Origin: Oscillospiraceae bacterium
Lineage (GTDB): Bacteria; Bacillota; Clostridia; Oscillospirales; Oscillospiraceae
DNA length: 59,141 nt
Reading direction: 5' to 3'
Assembly (NCBI GenBank): GCA_017619535.1
Contig: JAFZSD010000006.1
Span: forward strand, 1-59,141
Shown here: piece by piece, positions 8,232 through 16,762 of the stretch
Numbering within the stretch: the first letter of the stretch is position 1
How the letters are laid out: each line of letters begins with the position of its first letter
Program-made: the position numbers and the translations under genes
Notes under the pieces: generated by a model
What the model was told of the DNA's origin: nothing
The model's input: only the letters and a program-made list of their open reading frames with translations
The model's database searches: none

Positions 8232-8666
8232 ATGATAAAGAGAGCGAAAGCCGAAGACGCCGGCATGCTCGCAGCGCTGGCGATACAGATGTGGAAGGAT
8301 AACGATCCCGAAGAACTCGCGGAAGAGTTCCGCAGACTGACGGCGGACGAGGACGCGGCCTGTTTTCTGAAATACACGGACGGCAGACCGGTCGCTTTCG
8401 CTCAGTGTCAGCTTCGGCACGACTATGTGGAAGGCACGGACAGCTCCCCGGTCGGGTATCTGGAGGGCGTATTCGTGTCGGAAGGATACCGCCGGAAGGG
8501 ATACGCCGCCGAGCTTCTGAAGGAATGCGAGAAGTGGGCAAGCGAGAAGGGCTGCACGGAGTTTGCCAGCGACTGTGAACTCTGCAATGCCGAGAGCCTG
8601 GGCTTCCATACGGCGGCGGGATTCCGGGAAGTCAACAGGATAATCTGTTTCAGGAAAGAACTGTAG
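8232..8666 (+). CDS. AAC(6')-like aminoglycoside N-acetyltransferase
   Basis: A 144-residue GNAT protein that follows the AAC(6')-I pattern closely: QMWKDNDPEELAEEF near the N-terminus, LRHDYVEGT, SPVGYLEGVFV, the acetyl-CoA loop YRRKGYA, and the run from FASDCEL through GFHTAAGF to NRIICFRK. In characterised members this enzyme acetylates the 6'-amino group of aminoglycosides such as tobramycin or amikacin. Many chromosomal relatives confer little or no resistance, so activity is inferred from family only. It has its own promoter (8134-8161) and a strong terminator follows. GGAAAG precedes the ATG. Confidence 0.8.
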   Translation: MIKRAKAEDAGMLAALAIQMWKDNDPEELAEEFRRLTADEDAACFLKYTDGRPVAFAQCQLRHDYVEGTDSSPVGYLEGVFVSEGYRRKGYAAELLKECEKWASEKGCTEFASDCELCNAESLGFHTAAGFREVNRIICFRKEL

Positions 8667-8783
8667 ACCTGTTTTACGGTATTGGAGTACGATTACACCT
8701 AGTCGGCCTCAATTTAAAAGCGCTAGTATATAAGCAGTTTAATGGCATTTCAGACTGTTTGTGCTAATATATCAGCAATCAGA

Positions 8784-8817
8784 ATCGCCCCCGGACCTGT
8801 AGCGGTCCGGGGGCGAT
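8784..8817. terminator. bidirectional terminator hairpin
   Basis: A perfect 14-bp stem, ATCGCCCCCGGACC (8784-8797) and its complement at 8804-8817, with a six-base loop. It lies between convergent genes ending at 8666 (+) and 8856 (-). No long T-run on either side. Confidence 0.6.
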
Positions 8818-8855
8818 GTTGCGTATGTTAGGCTGTTATATTTGTTCCGGCATAC

Positions 8856-9647
8856 TCACTGGTCCAGTATCTGTCCGTCAGTCGAGACGGTGACGACCTG
8901 CCATGGGATGAATTTTCCGCTGGCCTTCAGAGCGTCCTCCGCAGCTCTCTGGAGCCCTCCGCAGCAGGGAACCTCCATCCGAACGATGGTCACGCTCTTT
9001 ATATCATTGTCGCGGATGATCCCGGTAAGTTTTTCCGTGTAGTCGACTGCGTCCAGTTTCGGGCAGCCGATCACGGTGATCTTTCCCTTCATGAATTCCT
9101 CGTGCATATTGGCGTAGGCATATGCAGTGCAGTCGGCGGCTATAAGCAGCTTCGCGCCGTCGAAGAACGGAGCTTTTCCAGGCAGGAGCTTTATCTGGCA
9201 GGGCCACTGGCCGAGTCTTGAGACAGGCCGGTGACAGACTCCGGACGGCCCGGGCTCAGCGGCCTCGTCTCTTGTGAACCGCTTCATTCGGGAACCCGGG
9301 CATCCTCCGGCGGGATGACCGCCGCCCTCCGCCGGGTGGGCCGTCATGGCGGCCCTGTGTTCAGTTTCGTCTTCTTTAGCCGCGATCTCTTCCATAGTCA
9401 TGTTTTTCCCCCCCTCCTTGGCGGCTTTTACCGCCGCTTCGTCATAAGCGGGAGCCTCCCGCTCCTCAAAAGATATTGCCCCAACAGGGCATCCGGGCAG
9501 ACAGTCTCCGAAACCGTCGCAGAAGTTTTCCCGTACCAGTTTCGCCTTTCCGTCTATGATCTCGATGGCTCCTTCGTGGCAGGCGCTTGCGCACAGTCCG
9601 CAGCCGTTGCACTTTTCTTCGTCTATCTTTATGATCTTCCGTTTCAT
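8856..9647 (-). CDS. ferredoxin-like iron-sulfur protein, divergent from a Crp/Fnr regulator
   Basis: A 263-residue protein with a two-cluster ferredoxin head and a longer C-terminal domain. The first cluster site is complete (Cys13, Cys16, Cys19, Cys23 in CNGCGLCASAC). In the second (CDGFGDCLPGCPVGA) the second ligand is Phe46, leaving Cys43, Cys49 and Cys53, as is usual in this family. A Gly/Pro linker near 100-115 leads to a C-terminal region with further conserved cysteines (AADCTAYAY, VIGCPKLD, EVPCCGGLQ). It probably receives electrons or senses redox state. It is transcribed away from the Crp/Fnr gene, which likely controls it. Confidence 0.8.
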   Translation of the reverse strand: MKRKIIKIDEEKCNGCGLCASACHEGAIEIIDGKAKLVRENFCDGFGDCLPGCPVGAISFEEREAPAYDEAAVKAAKEGGKNMTMEEIAAKEDETEHRAAMTAHPAEGGGHPAGGCPGSRMKRFTRDEAAEPGPSGVCHRPVSRLGQWPCQIKLLPGKAPFFDGAKLLIAADCTAYAYANMHEEFMKGKITVIGCPKLDAVDYTEKLTGIIRDNDIKSVTIVRMEVPCCGGLQRAAEDALKASGKFIPWQVVTVSTDGQILDQ

Positions 9648-9713
9648 TTCCGGTTCCTCCTTCTGTCCTCTTGATTCTGTGCCTTGATTCTAGTATGATA
9701 AATCAAACAAATC

Positions 9714-9729
9714 CGTTGTATTTACAACG
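9714..9729. promoter_or_regulatory. Crp/Fnr-type operator
   Basis: A perfect inverted repeat CGTTGTA-TT-TACAACG in the region between the divergent ferredoxin and Crp/Fnr genes. Its 16-bp dyad fits binding by a Crp-family dimer, so it probably mediates autoregulation and control of the ferredoxin gene. Confidence 0.6.
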
Positions 9730-9742
9730 AAACGGTGATCAA

Positions 9743-10402
9743 ATGGAAAAATATGTACCGCTGCTGAAAAACACAAAGCTCTTCGCCGGCGCGGGGGAAG
9801 AGGATATAGCTTCCATGCTCTCCTGCCTCGGGGCAAGGCTCCGCGAATTCGGAAAAGGCGAATACGTGCTGCGTCAGGGGGAGCGTCTCGGCGATATACT
9901 CGTCCTGGCGGAGGGGAGCCTGCTCATCCAGAAGGATGACTACTGGGGCAACCGCAGCATACTCGGAAATATAGGGCCGGGGGAGATCTTCGGAGAGGCT
10001 TACGTGGCGCCGGAGAGCGGAACACTCCTGAACGACGTCATAGCTGTGGAGGACAGCGCGGTCTTCTTCTTCGACGCGAAGCGGGTCATCACGACCTGCC
10101 CGTCCGCCTGCCGTTTCCATACTCTTGTGGTGCAGAATCTGTTCTACGCGATATCCGAAAAGAACAGGAGCCTGGTCAGAAAACTGGACAGCATATCCAG
10201 GCGCACGACCAGGGAGAAGCTTATCTCCTATCTGTCTGAAGAGGCAAAGAAGCAGAACAGCGCGGATATAACCATCCCGTATAACCGGCAGCAGCTCGCG
10301 GACTACCTGGCTGTAGACAGGAGCGCCATGTCCGGCGAACTCTGCAGGATGCGCGACGAAGGGCTCCTGAAGTTTGAGAAGAACCGGTTCAGGCTTCTGT
10401 AG
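9743..10402 (+). CDS. Crp/Fnr family transcriptional regulator
   Basis: A 219-residue regulator with an N-terminal cyclic-nucleotide-binding-like beta roll (GEYVLRQGERLGDILVLAEG and GPGEIFGEAYV) and a C-terminal winged helix with recognition helix region NRQQLADYLAVDRSAMSGEL. No cluster of N-terminal cysteines is present, so it is not a classic iron-sulfur FNR. The ATG at 9743 fits the family N-terminus; the TTG-initiated extension to 9671 would run through the operator. It is divergent from the ferredoxin-like gene. Relatives next to such ferredoxins are thought to respond to redox or nitrosative stress; this is inference. Confidence 0.85.
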   Translation: MEKYVPLLKNTKLFAGAGEEDIASMLSCLGARLREFGKGEYVLRQGERLGDILVLAEGSLLIQKDDYWGNRSILGNIGPGEIFGEAYVAPESGTLLNDVIAVEDSAVFFFDAKRVITTCPSACRFHTLVVQNLFYAISEKNRSLVRKLDSISRRTTREKLISYLSEEAKKQNSADITIPYNRQQLADYLAVDRSAMSGELCRMRDEGLLKFEKNRFRLL

Positions 10403-10459
10403 AAGTATCCGAATTACATATTTAGCAAATCGTATACGTGCAAATAATACATATAGTGC

Positions 10460-10488
10460 TTGACATTAATATGCAAATATTGCATAAT
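10460..10488 (+). promoter_or_regulatory. MNT-HEPN promoter with embedded operator
   Basis: TTGACA (10460-10465), a 17-base spacer and CATAAT (10483-10488) form a near-consensus sigma-A promoter. Inside it is a perfect seven-base inverted repeat, TATGCAA (10470-10476) and TTGCATA (10480-10486), that overlaps the -10 box. GCAAAT also recurs at 10425 and 10440. This is the expected autorepression site of an HTH antitoxin. Confidence 0.7.
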
Positions 10489-10510
10489 GATGTCGAGGGG
10501 GTATGTGCAA

Positions 10511-10984
10511 ATGACCGAATTGAGAAAGGTACGGACATCCAAGCGTATGACACAGCAGGAGGCTGCGGACAGGATAGGGGTGTCTTTAAGATCGTATGTC
10601 TCCTACGAAAACGATGAGACGAAGAGCGACAGCGCGAAGTATCGATTTCTCCTCCGGGAACTTGAAAATATCGATCCAATCGACGAAGAGCACGGCGTGA
10701 TATCCAGGGACGAATTAAAAAAGGTTTGCAATGATATCCTGTCGGAATATGACGTGGTTTTCTGTTATCTTTTCGGATCATACGCAAAAGGGACCGCGAC
10801 CGGAACGAGCGACGTGGACCTGCTGATCTCGGCAGGAGTCACCGGCCTGAAGTATTATGAGCTCGTTGAGAGGCTGAGAGAAGCGCTTCATAAGAAAGTC
10901 GATCTGCTCGATACCAAACAGCTGCTGAAAAACGAGGAATTGCTTAACGAGGTCCTTAAGGAAGGAATACGCATCTATGGATAA
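10511..10984 (+). CDS. HTH-MNT nucleotidyltransferase antitoxin
   Basis: A 157-residue fusion of an XRE-type helix-turn-helix (residues 1-50, MTQQEAADRIGVSLRSYVSYE) and a minimal nucleotidyltransferase of the MNT family. The catalytic motif is GSYAKG (89-94) followed by SDVDL (100-104), with both metal-binding Asp (101 and 103) present. In MNT-HEPN systems the MNT protein silences the HEPN RNase by AMPylating a tyrosine. The added HTH should let it repress its own promoter. The ATG at 10511 has GAGGGGG upstream. Its end overlaps the HEPN gene by eight bases. Confidence 0.85.
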   Translation: MTELRKVRTSKRMTQQEAADRIGVSLRSYVSYENDETKSDSAKYRFLLRELENIDPIDEEHGVISRDELKKVCNDILSEYDVVFCYLFGSYAKGTATGTSDVDLLISAGVTGLKYYELVERLREALHKKVDLLDTKQLLKNEELLNEVLKEGIRIYG

Positions 10985-11318
10985 TTTGAAGAACGACGTA
11001 TACTTTGCGGATAAGATCAGGGATGATCTGGCTTTTGTCGTAGATCACATGAAGGACATAGATGAAGAGGAATTGTCAAATAACGAGATCCTTTTTGATT
11101 CTATGATGTTCCGTCTCATTCAGATATCTGAAAATGCTAGAAGGCTGAGCGACGAATACAAAGAAGCACACCCGTCAGTTCCCTGGACAGCTATCTACGG
11201 TCTGAGGAACAGGATTGTTCATGATTATGGAAATGTGGATCTGGACATCGTCTATTCAACTCTGCAGGATGACATCCCGGAATTGCTTGAAACCATGAGC
11301 TCAGACCGGGATAAGTAA
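10977..11318 (+). CDS. HEPN (DUF86/HepT-like) RNase toxin
   Basis: A 113-residue all-helical HEPN protein of the DUF86 type. The RNase motif R-x4-H-x-Y is intact: Arg77, His82 and Tyr84 in RNRIVHDY. In the HepT/MntA paradigm Arg and His cleave RNA and Tyr is the AMPylation site that turns the toxin off. It overlaps the MNT gene by eight bases, giving the standard translationally coupled antitoxin-toxin pair. Expected to be cytoplasmic and toxic when the partner is lost. Confidence 0.85.
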   Translation: MDNLKNDVYFADKIRDDLAFVVDHMKDIDEEELSNNEILFDSMMFRLIQISENARRLSDEYKEAHPSVPWTAIYGLRNRIVHDYGNVDLDIVYSTLQDDIPELLETMSSDRDK

Positions 11319-11330
11319 GGGAGGAGAAGA

Positions 11331-11942
11331 ATGAACAGGATCATTTCCAGGGTCGGTTCTGCGATCGTATCTGTGACAGTGCTGCTTTTTGCTGTGTGCC
11401 TGATCACTGGTTTTACTTTTGGCTCCTATATCGTCTGTATGTTCCTTCCTATAGGCTATATCATGATGGCTGCGGGCCTTCGCCACGAGAGCAGCGATGA
11501 CAGGCGGGTGGCCGCGGACGCCGGGACGGTCTTCGCCGCCGTCTACACGGTCCTGATACTTCTGGTCTATTTCGCACAGACCACCAGCGTGAACCTGGGC
11601 GGACTGAGCGAAGGCGCGATTGCTGTCCTGGATTTCAGAAGGGGCGGCCTTATATTCAACTACGATCTGCTGGGATACGGAATGATGGCGCTGTCCACTT
11701 TCTTCCTGGGGCTTTCCGTCAGAGCGGAGAACAGTCCGGACAGGTGGATGAAGGCGCTGATGATGATCCACGGCATATTCTTCATCGGATGCTTTTTCAT
11801 GCCGATGACAGGCGTTTTCAGCGGCATGTCGTCCGGAGATACGAGCCGGGGCGGAGTGATCGCTCTCATCGTGTGGTGTGCATACTTCCTGCCGATAGGG
11901 ATACTTGCGTACAGACACTTCGGAAAAGCGGCTGAGAAATAG
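11331..11942 (+). CDS. six-helix integral membrane protein
   Basis: A 203-residue hydrophobic protein with about six membrane segments (around residues 10-28, 34-50, 66-86, 108-126, 142-162 and 176-194) and short loops. No catalytic or transporter signature is visible and I do not recognise the family. GGGAGGAG lies just upstream of the ATG, twelve bases after the HEPN stop, so it may be read from the toxin-antitoxin promoter as well as its own. It is the last gene before the MoxR operon. Confidence 0.55.
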   Translation: MNRIISRVGSAIVSVTVLLFAVCLITGFTFGSYIVCMFLPIGYIMMAAGLRHESSDDRRVAADAGTVFAAVYTVLILLVYFAQTTSVNLGGLSEGAIAVLDFRRGGLIFNYDLLGYGMMALSTFFLGLSVRAENSPDRWMKALMMIHGIFFIGCFFMPMTGVFSGMSSGDTSRGGVIALIVWCAYFLPIGILAYRHFGKAAEK

Positions 11943-12024
11943 CTTTTGAATGATTTTAAATGATGCAAACAACACCGTATGGTGCTACAATACTTTTACA
12001 ACAACATCCGGGAGGTCCGCGGAA

Positions 12025-12963
12025 ATGAACGAAAAACTGAAAGCGCTGCTGGAACAGCTTTCATCCGTAATATTCGGCAAGGAGAAGGAGTGCCGCCTGA
12101 CGGTCTGCGCTCTGCTGGCGGGGGGAGACCTGCTGGTGGAGGACGTGCCCGGCGTGGGCAAGACCACCCTGGCGGTGGCGCTGGCCAAAAGCCTGGCCCT
12201 CAGCTTCGGACGTATCCAGTTCACGCCCGACACGCTGCCCGGCGACGTGACCGGCTACAGCACCATCGACATGCGCACGGGCGAGCTCTGCTTCCACGAA
12301 GGCCCCGTCATGCACAATATAGTTCTCGCGGACGAGATAAACCGCACGTCCCCCAAGACCCAGGCAAGCCTCTTGGAGGTCATGGCTGAGAGACAGGTGA
12401 CCGTCGAAGGCCGCACCATCCCACTGCCCAGGCCATTCATGGTCATAGCCACTGAGAACCCGATCGAGTTTGCCGGCACCTACCATCTGCCGGAAGCGCA
12501 GCTGGACCGTTTCCTCATGCGTATTTCGATGGGCTATCCCTCCGAGGCCGACGAACTCGAGATGCTCCGCGCCAGACTTGCCGGCGCCGACCAGGCCTCC
12601 CTCGAGCCCGTGCTGACGGGGGAGGAGGTACTGGAACTGCAGAAGGCCGCCGCGGACGTCCGGGTGACCGACGAGGTCATGAGATATATAATCAGGATCA
12701 TCTCCGAGACCCGGAAGAACAAGAGCCTCACCCTTGGAGCGAGCCCCCGCGCCACGATAGCGCTGGCGTCGTGCGCCAGGGCATGGGCCCTGCTGGAGGG
12801 ACGGGATTACGTCACGCCCCAGGACGTGCAGGCGGTTGCGCCCTACGTGCTGACCCACAGGCTCGTACTGTCGCTGGAAGCCAGCATGAGCTCCGTCACC
12901 GTTTCCGGGATACTGAAAGAATGCGTAAACAGGGTGGCTGCGCCCCCGGTGCTTAAGGTATGA
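12025..12963 (+). CDS. MoxR family AAA ATPase
   Basis: A 312-residue AAA ATPase of the MoxR/RavA clade, thought to act as a chaperone in assembly of VWA- or DUF58-containing complexes. Walker A is GVGKTT (43-48) and Walker B is VLADEINR, followed by the sensor region ATENPIEFAGTYHLPEAQLDRF. The ATG at 12025 has GGGAGG nine bases upstream; an in-frame extension to 11950 has no binding site. A TACAAT -10-like box at 11986 could drive the operon. Its stop overlaps the DUF58 gene start (ATGA), so the pair is translationally coupled. Confidence 0.9.
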   Translation: MNEKLKALLEQLSSVIFGKEKECRLTVCALLAGGDLLVEDVPGVGKTTLAVALAKSLALSFGRIQFTPDTLPGDVTGYSTIDMRTGELCFHEGPVMHNIVLADEINRTSPKTQASLLEVMAERQVTVEGRTIPLPRPFMVIATENPIEFAGTYHLPEAQLDRFLMRISMGYPSEADELEMLRARLAGADQASLEPVLTGEEVLELQKAAADVRVTDEVMRYIIRIISETRKNKSLTLGASPRATIALASCARAWALLEGRDYVTPQDVQAVAPYVLTHRLVLSLEASMSSVTVSGILKECVNRVAAPPVLKV

Positions 12964-14198
12964 GCCGAAAGAAGACATCAAGGATACAGCGGAAAGAGAA
13001 GCGCAGACAGAGGCGCCCGATCCGTATCCGGCGTCTGTTGGCCCTGCTGGCCGTGATAGGAGCCGCAGTCCTTATAGTCTTCCGCGGCGGGCCGGCCAGC
13101 TATCTTCTGTTCTGGGCGACCCTTATACCTCCGCTCTACGCCCTAATATGGCGGCTGACCGCGGGACGACGCTTTTCCGCCGTCATGCGCACGGACGCGT
13201 CCACAGCCCTGCGCGGCGAGCGCCTGGGCTGCACCCTGCGTCTCGTGAACAATTCCATACTGCCGGTCCCCGCCGTATCCTACAGGATGAGCGGCGGACG
13301 GCTTCGTTACGACGAGACGGAGGAGCAGCGGGTATCCCTTGCGCCCGGAGAGGCTCTGGACATCCGTTTCACGCCCCGGTGCCTCCACTGCGGCAAGGCC
13401 GAGACCGGCGCTGCGGAGATACGGCTGCGCGACCCCTTCGCGCTCACTGAAAAACGCCTTTCCGCCCTTGCGGCGGTCCATGTCGAGCCGCGGCAGCTCA
13501 GGCTGCCCCGGCTTATAGTCGCGCCCGCGGAGGAACGGGAGCACCGTTCCGGACCCAGGGTATTCCTTGGAGAACGCACCCCCAGCGGCGAGCTCCGGGC
13601 CTACCAGCCCGGGGACGACGTGCGCCGCGTCAACTGGAAGGTGAGCGCCCTCCAGGGACGCCCCATAATCAGGGACACCGAACCGGACACCAGAAACGAG
13701 ATGGTTCTGATACCCGATCTGCGGGATGCTCTTCCCGCGGACGAGATGGAAGAATACCTGGCGCAGGACAGCGTCCGGGAGGGCACTCTGGCCCTTGCGG
13801 ACTGGTTCCTGCGCCTCGGCATACCCATGCGCGTGCTCCCCGACGAGGACCGGGAGGTCAGCGTCCGCACGGGAGAGGACCTGCAGAAGCTCCGCGCTCT
13901 CATGAACGGGGACTGCTTCACGGGCTCCAGACGCACTGACGAGATGCTGGAGACGGACATCGCGGCGGGCCGTCCGGTCCGGCGCTACATACTCCTGACA
14001 TGGGAGGCCGACGAGGCGCTCCTGCGGCGGGTCGCCCGCTGCATAGGCCTCGGAGCGGAGATCACTCTCATCAGCATCGGCGGAGGAAAGGATCTGAGGT
14101 CCCAGGCGGAGACCGTACAGCGCCTTGAATTCCGTCAGGTCAACGCGAGGCGCGACATCCTTGCCGTTCTCAGCGGCGGAGAGGGGGGAGCGCTGTGA
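12960..14198 (+). CDS. DUF58 domain protein
   Basis: A 412-residue membrane-anchored protein. A very basic N-terminus (1-25) is followed by two membrane helices (about 26-41 and 47-65), then a beta-sandwich and the DUF58 core YQPGDDVRRVNWKVSA at 215-230. The C-terminal half is a VWA-like fold without a full MIDAS motif. DUF58 proteins work with MoxR ATPases and transglutaminase-like proteins at the membrane. It overlaps both neighbours (ATGA upstream, GTGA downstream), so the three are surely one operon. Confidence 0.88.
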   Translation: MSRKKTSRIQRKEKRRQRRPIRIRRLLALLAVIGAAVLIVFRGGPASYLLFWATLIPPLYALIWRLTAGRRFSAVMRTDASTALRGERLGCTLRLVNNSILPVPAVSYRMSGGRLRYDETEEQRVSLAPGEALDIRFTPRCLHCGKAETGAAEIRLRDPFALTEKRLSALAAVHVEPRQLRLPRLIVAPAEEREHRSGPRVFLGERTPSGELRAYQPGDDVRRVNWKVSALQGRPIIRDTEPDTRNEMVLIPDLRDALPADEMEEYLAQDSVREGTLALADWFLRLGIPMRVLPDEDREVSVRTGEDLQKLRALMNGDCFTGSRRTDEMLETDIAAGRPVRRYILLTWEADEALLRRVARCIGLGAEITLISIGGGKDLRSQAETVQRLEFRQVNARRDILAVLSGGEGGAL

Positions 14199-16552
14199 AA
14201 CATCCCCTCTGGAACGCTCTGCCGAGATGGCTGATGACCTGGCTCGTATGCTTCGCCCTCAGCCAGGGGCTCGCCCTGTTCACGAATACGGGCCTGCGCT
14301 GGTGGCTGGCGGCCGCCGTCCTGCTCGTATGGTGCTGCCTGCTGGCCCTGGCCGAGAGGGTCGGCCGTTTCTGGGCCGTCCTGGCACTCTGGGTCATAGC
14401 CGTCGCTGTATGTCTGCTCGTATTCGACCGCGGGCTCCTGCTCGGGACCGCCCGGGAGATACTTGCCCGCAGGGGCACGGACGGCTCCTACGGCGAGATC
14501 GTCCTGCTCATGGCAAGCTGCACCGCGGCCCTTCCCGTTTCCCAGATGCTCCGTTCCTACGGCGTGCGCTTAGCGCTTTGCGTACTGTGGATCCTTCTGT
14601 GGATCGCTTCCGCGATATTCGAATGGCCCATGACGCGCTTCATCCCGGCGGCCATGGCGCCGGTCGTCCTGTTCACGGTGGCTGAGACCGTGTCCCGGGT
14701 GCGGGGCGACCCCGAACCGCAGGGACGTCTGAGACGCGCGATCCTGCTCACCCTGATCCCTGCGCTCCTCCTTTCGGTGCTGCCGTCGCCCTCGGAGCCC
14801 TACGGCTATCCGCTCCTGCACTCCGTCGCCGAGAAGGTGGAGGACCTCCTGTACGACGTGAACACGGCCCTGCGCTTCAGGCACACGGGCGAGAAGCAGT
14901 TCGGCATAAGCTTCAACGGCATACCCGACGACGCGGAGCTTGCCAACGGCGCGCAGATGGAGCCCGTCGCCGTGATCCACGCCAAGGCCGACGAGACCAC
15001 GGACGGACCTCTGTACATCTTCGGCAACGCCTGGAACTACTTCGACGGGCGGAGCTGGGGCTCCACTCTGAAGAGCGGCACGGCGGACTCCCTGAGATGG
15101 ACACTTGACACCGCGGAGCACATGTACGCCCTGTGGCGTTATCTGGGCGAGGGGAACGCGTCCGGGTTCTCCGACTATTTCAGAAAGAACAGCGTATATC
15201 TCAACTGCCGCGACCTGGACGCGCGGACGATGTTCCGTGCCCAGGACACGACCAGTTTCTTCACAAATACGGACAGGTATCCCTACGGCGACTCGCCCAC
15301 GGGCATACTGTTCAGATACGTCCAGACGGAAGAGGTCTGGTACCGCGTCTATTACCTTGAACCCAACTCCAGGACCCTGGACGGGCTGATCAGGGCGTCG
15401 GAGGGGAAGACCTACGACAAGTCCCTCTACGCCCCTCTCTGGAAGACCCTCGCGAATGATTTTGAAAACGACTTCGAACTGGATATCTGGGAGGGCGTGA
15501 ATCTGGAGCAGACCCTGGCGGCCAGGGCGGAGCTCATATACGACGTGTATCTCGACACTTCCTCCGTTTCGGACAGGGCGAGGGCCCTGGCGGAGGAGAT
15601 CACCGCGGGGTGCGGGAGCGACTACGAGAAGCTCACCGCCATCGCCGCCTATCTGAAGGAGAACTATGCCTATACCCTGCGTCCGAAACAGGTGCCGGAG
15701 GGGGAGAATTTCCTCGACTGGCTGCTGTTCGAGGGACGCGAGGGCTACTGCACGTGGTACGCCACCGCCGCCACGCTCCTGGCCCGCTGCGCCGGCGTGC
15801 CCGCACGCTTCGTCCAGGGCTACCGGGCGTCGCTGCCGGGAAAAACGTTCAAGCAGCTGGGTCCCGGAGACGCCCACGCCTGGTGCGAGGGATATATAAC
15901 GGGCTACGGCTGGGTCACCGTGGAGGCGACCCCGGGCCTTGAGGGCCAGAGCGCCGGATGGATGACGCAGGAGGAGAAGAAAGAGGCCGGCATGGAGGAA
16001 CCCGAACACGTGCAGAATCCCGAAGGGGAGCCCGTGCCCGGCGGTCCCGACTCGGAGGGAAAGAACCCGAATCCGAAGCCCGTCCCGCAGGGAGAAGCCT
16101 GGGGGGACATCATCGTCGAACCGGATCAGGAGGAAGAGGCGTCCGCACGCAGGTTCCCGGTATGGCTCGCCGTGCTCATCCCCGTCGCGCTTATAGCGGC
16201 GGCAGCGGCTCTGCTGCTCCTGCGCAGATCCCGCAGAAAGCGGCGCTACGAGGAGGCCGACCCCTCCGAAAAGCTGAGGCTGGACCTTGAATCCCTGCTC
16301 CGCGACCTGAGAGGCAAGGGATACCCGAGGAATCCCGAGGAATCCCTGAGCCAGTATTTCGGACGCCTGCCCTGGCGCTTCCTCCTGGGAAACGCCGTGG
16401 AGGCGAAGGAGATGGCGGACCTTTACGACAGGACCTTCTTCGGGAAAAAGGCTCCCAGCGAAGAGGAGCTTGAGAGACACCGGAGGTTCGCCGGCAGGTT
16501 CAGGCCTCACACTCTGAAGCAGAGGCTGCTGTGGTACCGCCTGCAGCTGTAG
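14195..16552 (+). CDS. transglutaminase-like membrane protein (TgpA type)
   Basis: A 785-residue protein with an N-terminal block of six or so membrane helices (1-195), a large extracellular region with a papain-like transglutaminase core, a membrane helix near 655-676 and a cytoplasmic tail of DUF4129 type. The catalytic Cys lies in YCTWYATAATLLARCAGVPA, the His in GDAHAWCEGYI and the acid in WVTVEATPG. A Pro/Glu-rich linker precedes the last helix. The GTG start overlaps the DUF58 stop. Members resemble Pseudomonas TgpA; the substrate is unknown. A terminator follows directly. Confidence 0.88.
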   Translation: MKHPLWNALPRWLMTWLVCFALSQGLALFTNTGLRWWLAAAVLLVWCCLLALAERVGRFWAVLALWVIAVAVCLLVFDRGLLLGTAREILARRGTDGSYGEIVLLMASCTAALPVSQMLRSYGVRLALCVLWILLWIASAIFEWPMTRFIPAAMAPVVLFTVAETVSRVRGDPEPQGRLRRAILLTLIPALLLSVLPSPSEPYGYPLLHSVAEKVEDLLYDVNTALRFRHTGEKQFGISFNGIPDDAELANGAQMEPVAVIHAKADETTDGPLYIFGNAWNYFDGRSWGSTLKSGTADSLRWTLDTAEHMYALWRYLGEGNASGFSDYFRKNSVYLNCRDLDARTMFRAQDTTSFFTNTDRYPYGDSPTGILFRYVQTEEVWYRVYYLEPNSRTLDGLIRASEGKTYDKSLYAPLWKTLANDFENDFELDIWEGVNLEQTLAARAELIYDVYLDTSSVSDRARALAEEITAGCGSDYEKLTAIAAYLKENYAYTLRPKQVPEGENFLDWLLFEGREGYCTWYATAATLLARCAGVPARFVQGYRASLPGKTFKQLGPGDAHAWCEGYITGYGWVTVEATPGLEGQSAGWMTQEEKKEAGMEEPEHVQNPEGEPVPGGPDSEGKNPNPKPVPQGEAWGDIIVEPDQEEEASARRFPVWLAVLIPVALIAAAAALLLLRRSRRKRRYEEADPSEKLRLDLESLLRDLRGKGYPRNPEESLSQYFGRLPWRFLLGNAVEAKEMADLYDRTFFGKKAPSEEELERHRRFAGRFRPHTLKQRLLWYRLQL

Positions 16553-16563
16553 AAAAGACGCGC

Positions 16564-16598
16564 AAAGCCCTGGGATCGGAGAGGATCTCAGGGCTTTT
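16564..16598 (+). terminator. intrinsic terminator of the MoxR operon
   Basis: A 14-bp stem, AAAGCCCTGGGATC with GATCTCAGGGCTTT (one G-T wobble) and a six-base loop, ending in TTTT. It lies 11 bases after the transglutaminase stop. Confidence 0.8.
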
Positions 16599-16684
16599 CC
16601 GCACCATGCGGGGATATGCACATTCAGCATAAGCATTTTTAAATATTTTCCAATAAATGTGTAGTAATGCAGATGCTTATATAG

Positions 16685-16690
16685 TATAAT
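16685..16690 (+). promoter_or_regulatory. -10 box upstream of dctP
   Basis: A perfect TATAAT in an AT-rich stretch, 72 bases before the dctP start. The -35 side is weak (TAGTAA at 16662), so an activator may be needed. Confidence 0.4.
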
Positions 16691-16762
16691 CACAGATGAG
16701 GTAAACCCGTTCAGATCACAAGTAAGGTCAAACGTTCAAACATTCTTATGGAGGTAAATGAA

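Noticed and set aside
14570..16693. 707-codon minus-strand frame opposite the transglutaminase gene
   Set aside because: Antisense shadow of a gene with intact catalytic motifs; no start site or family signature.
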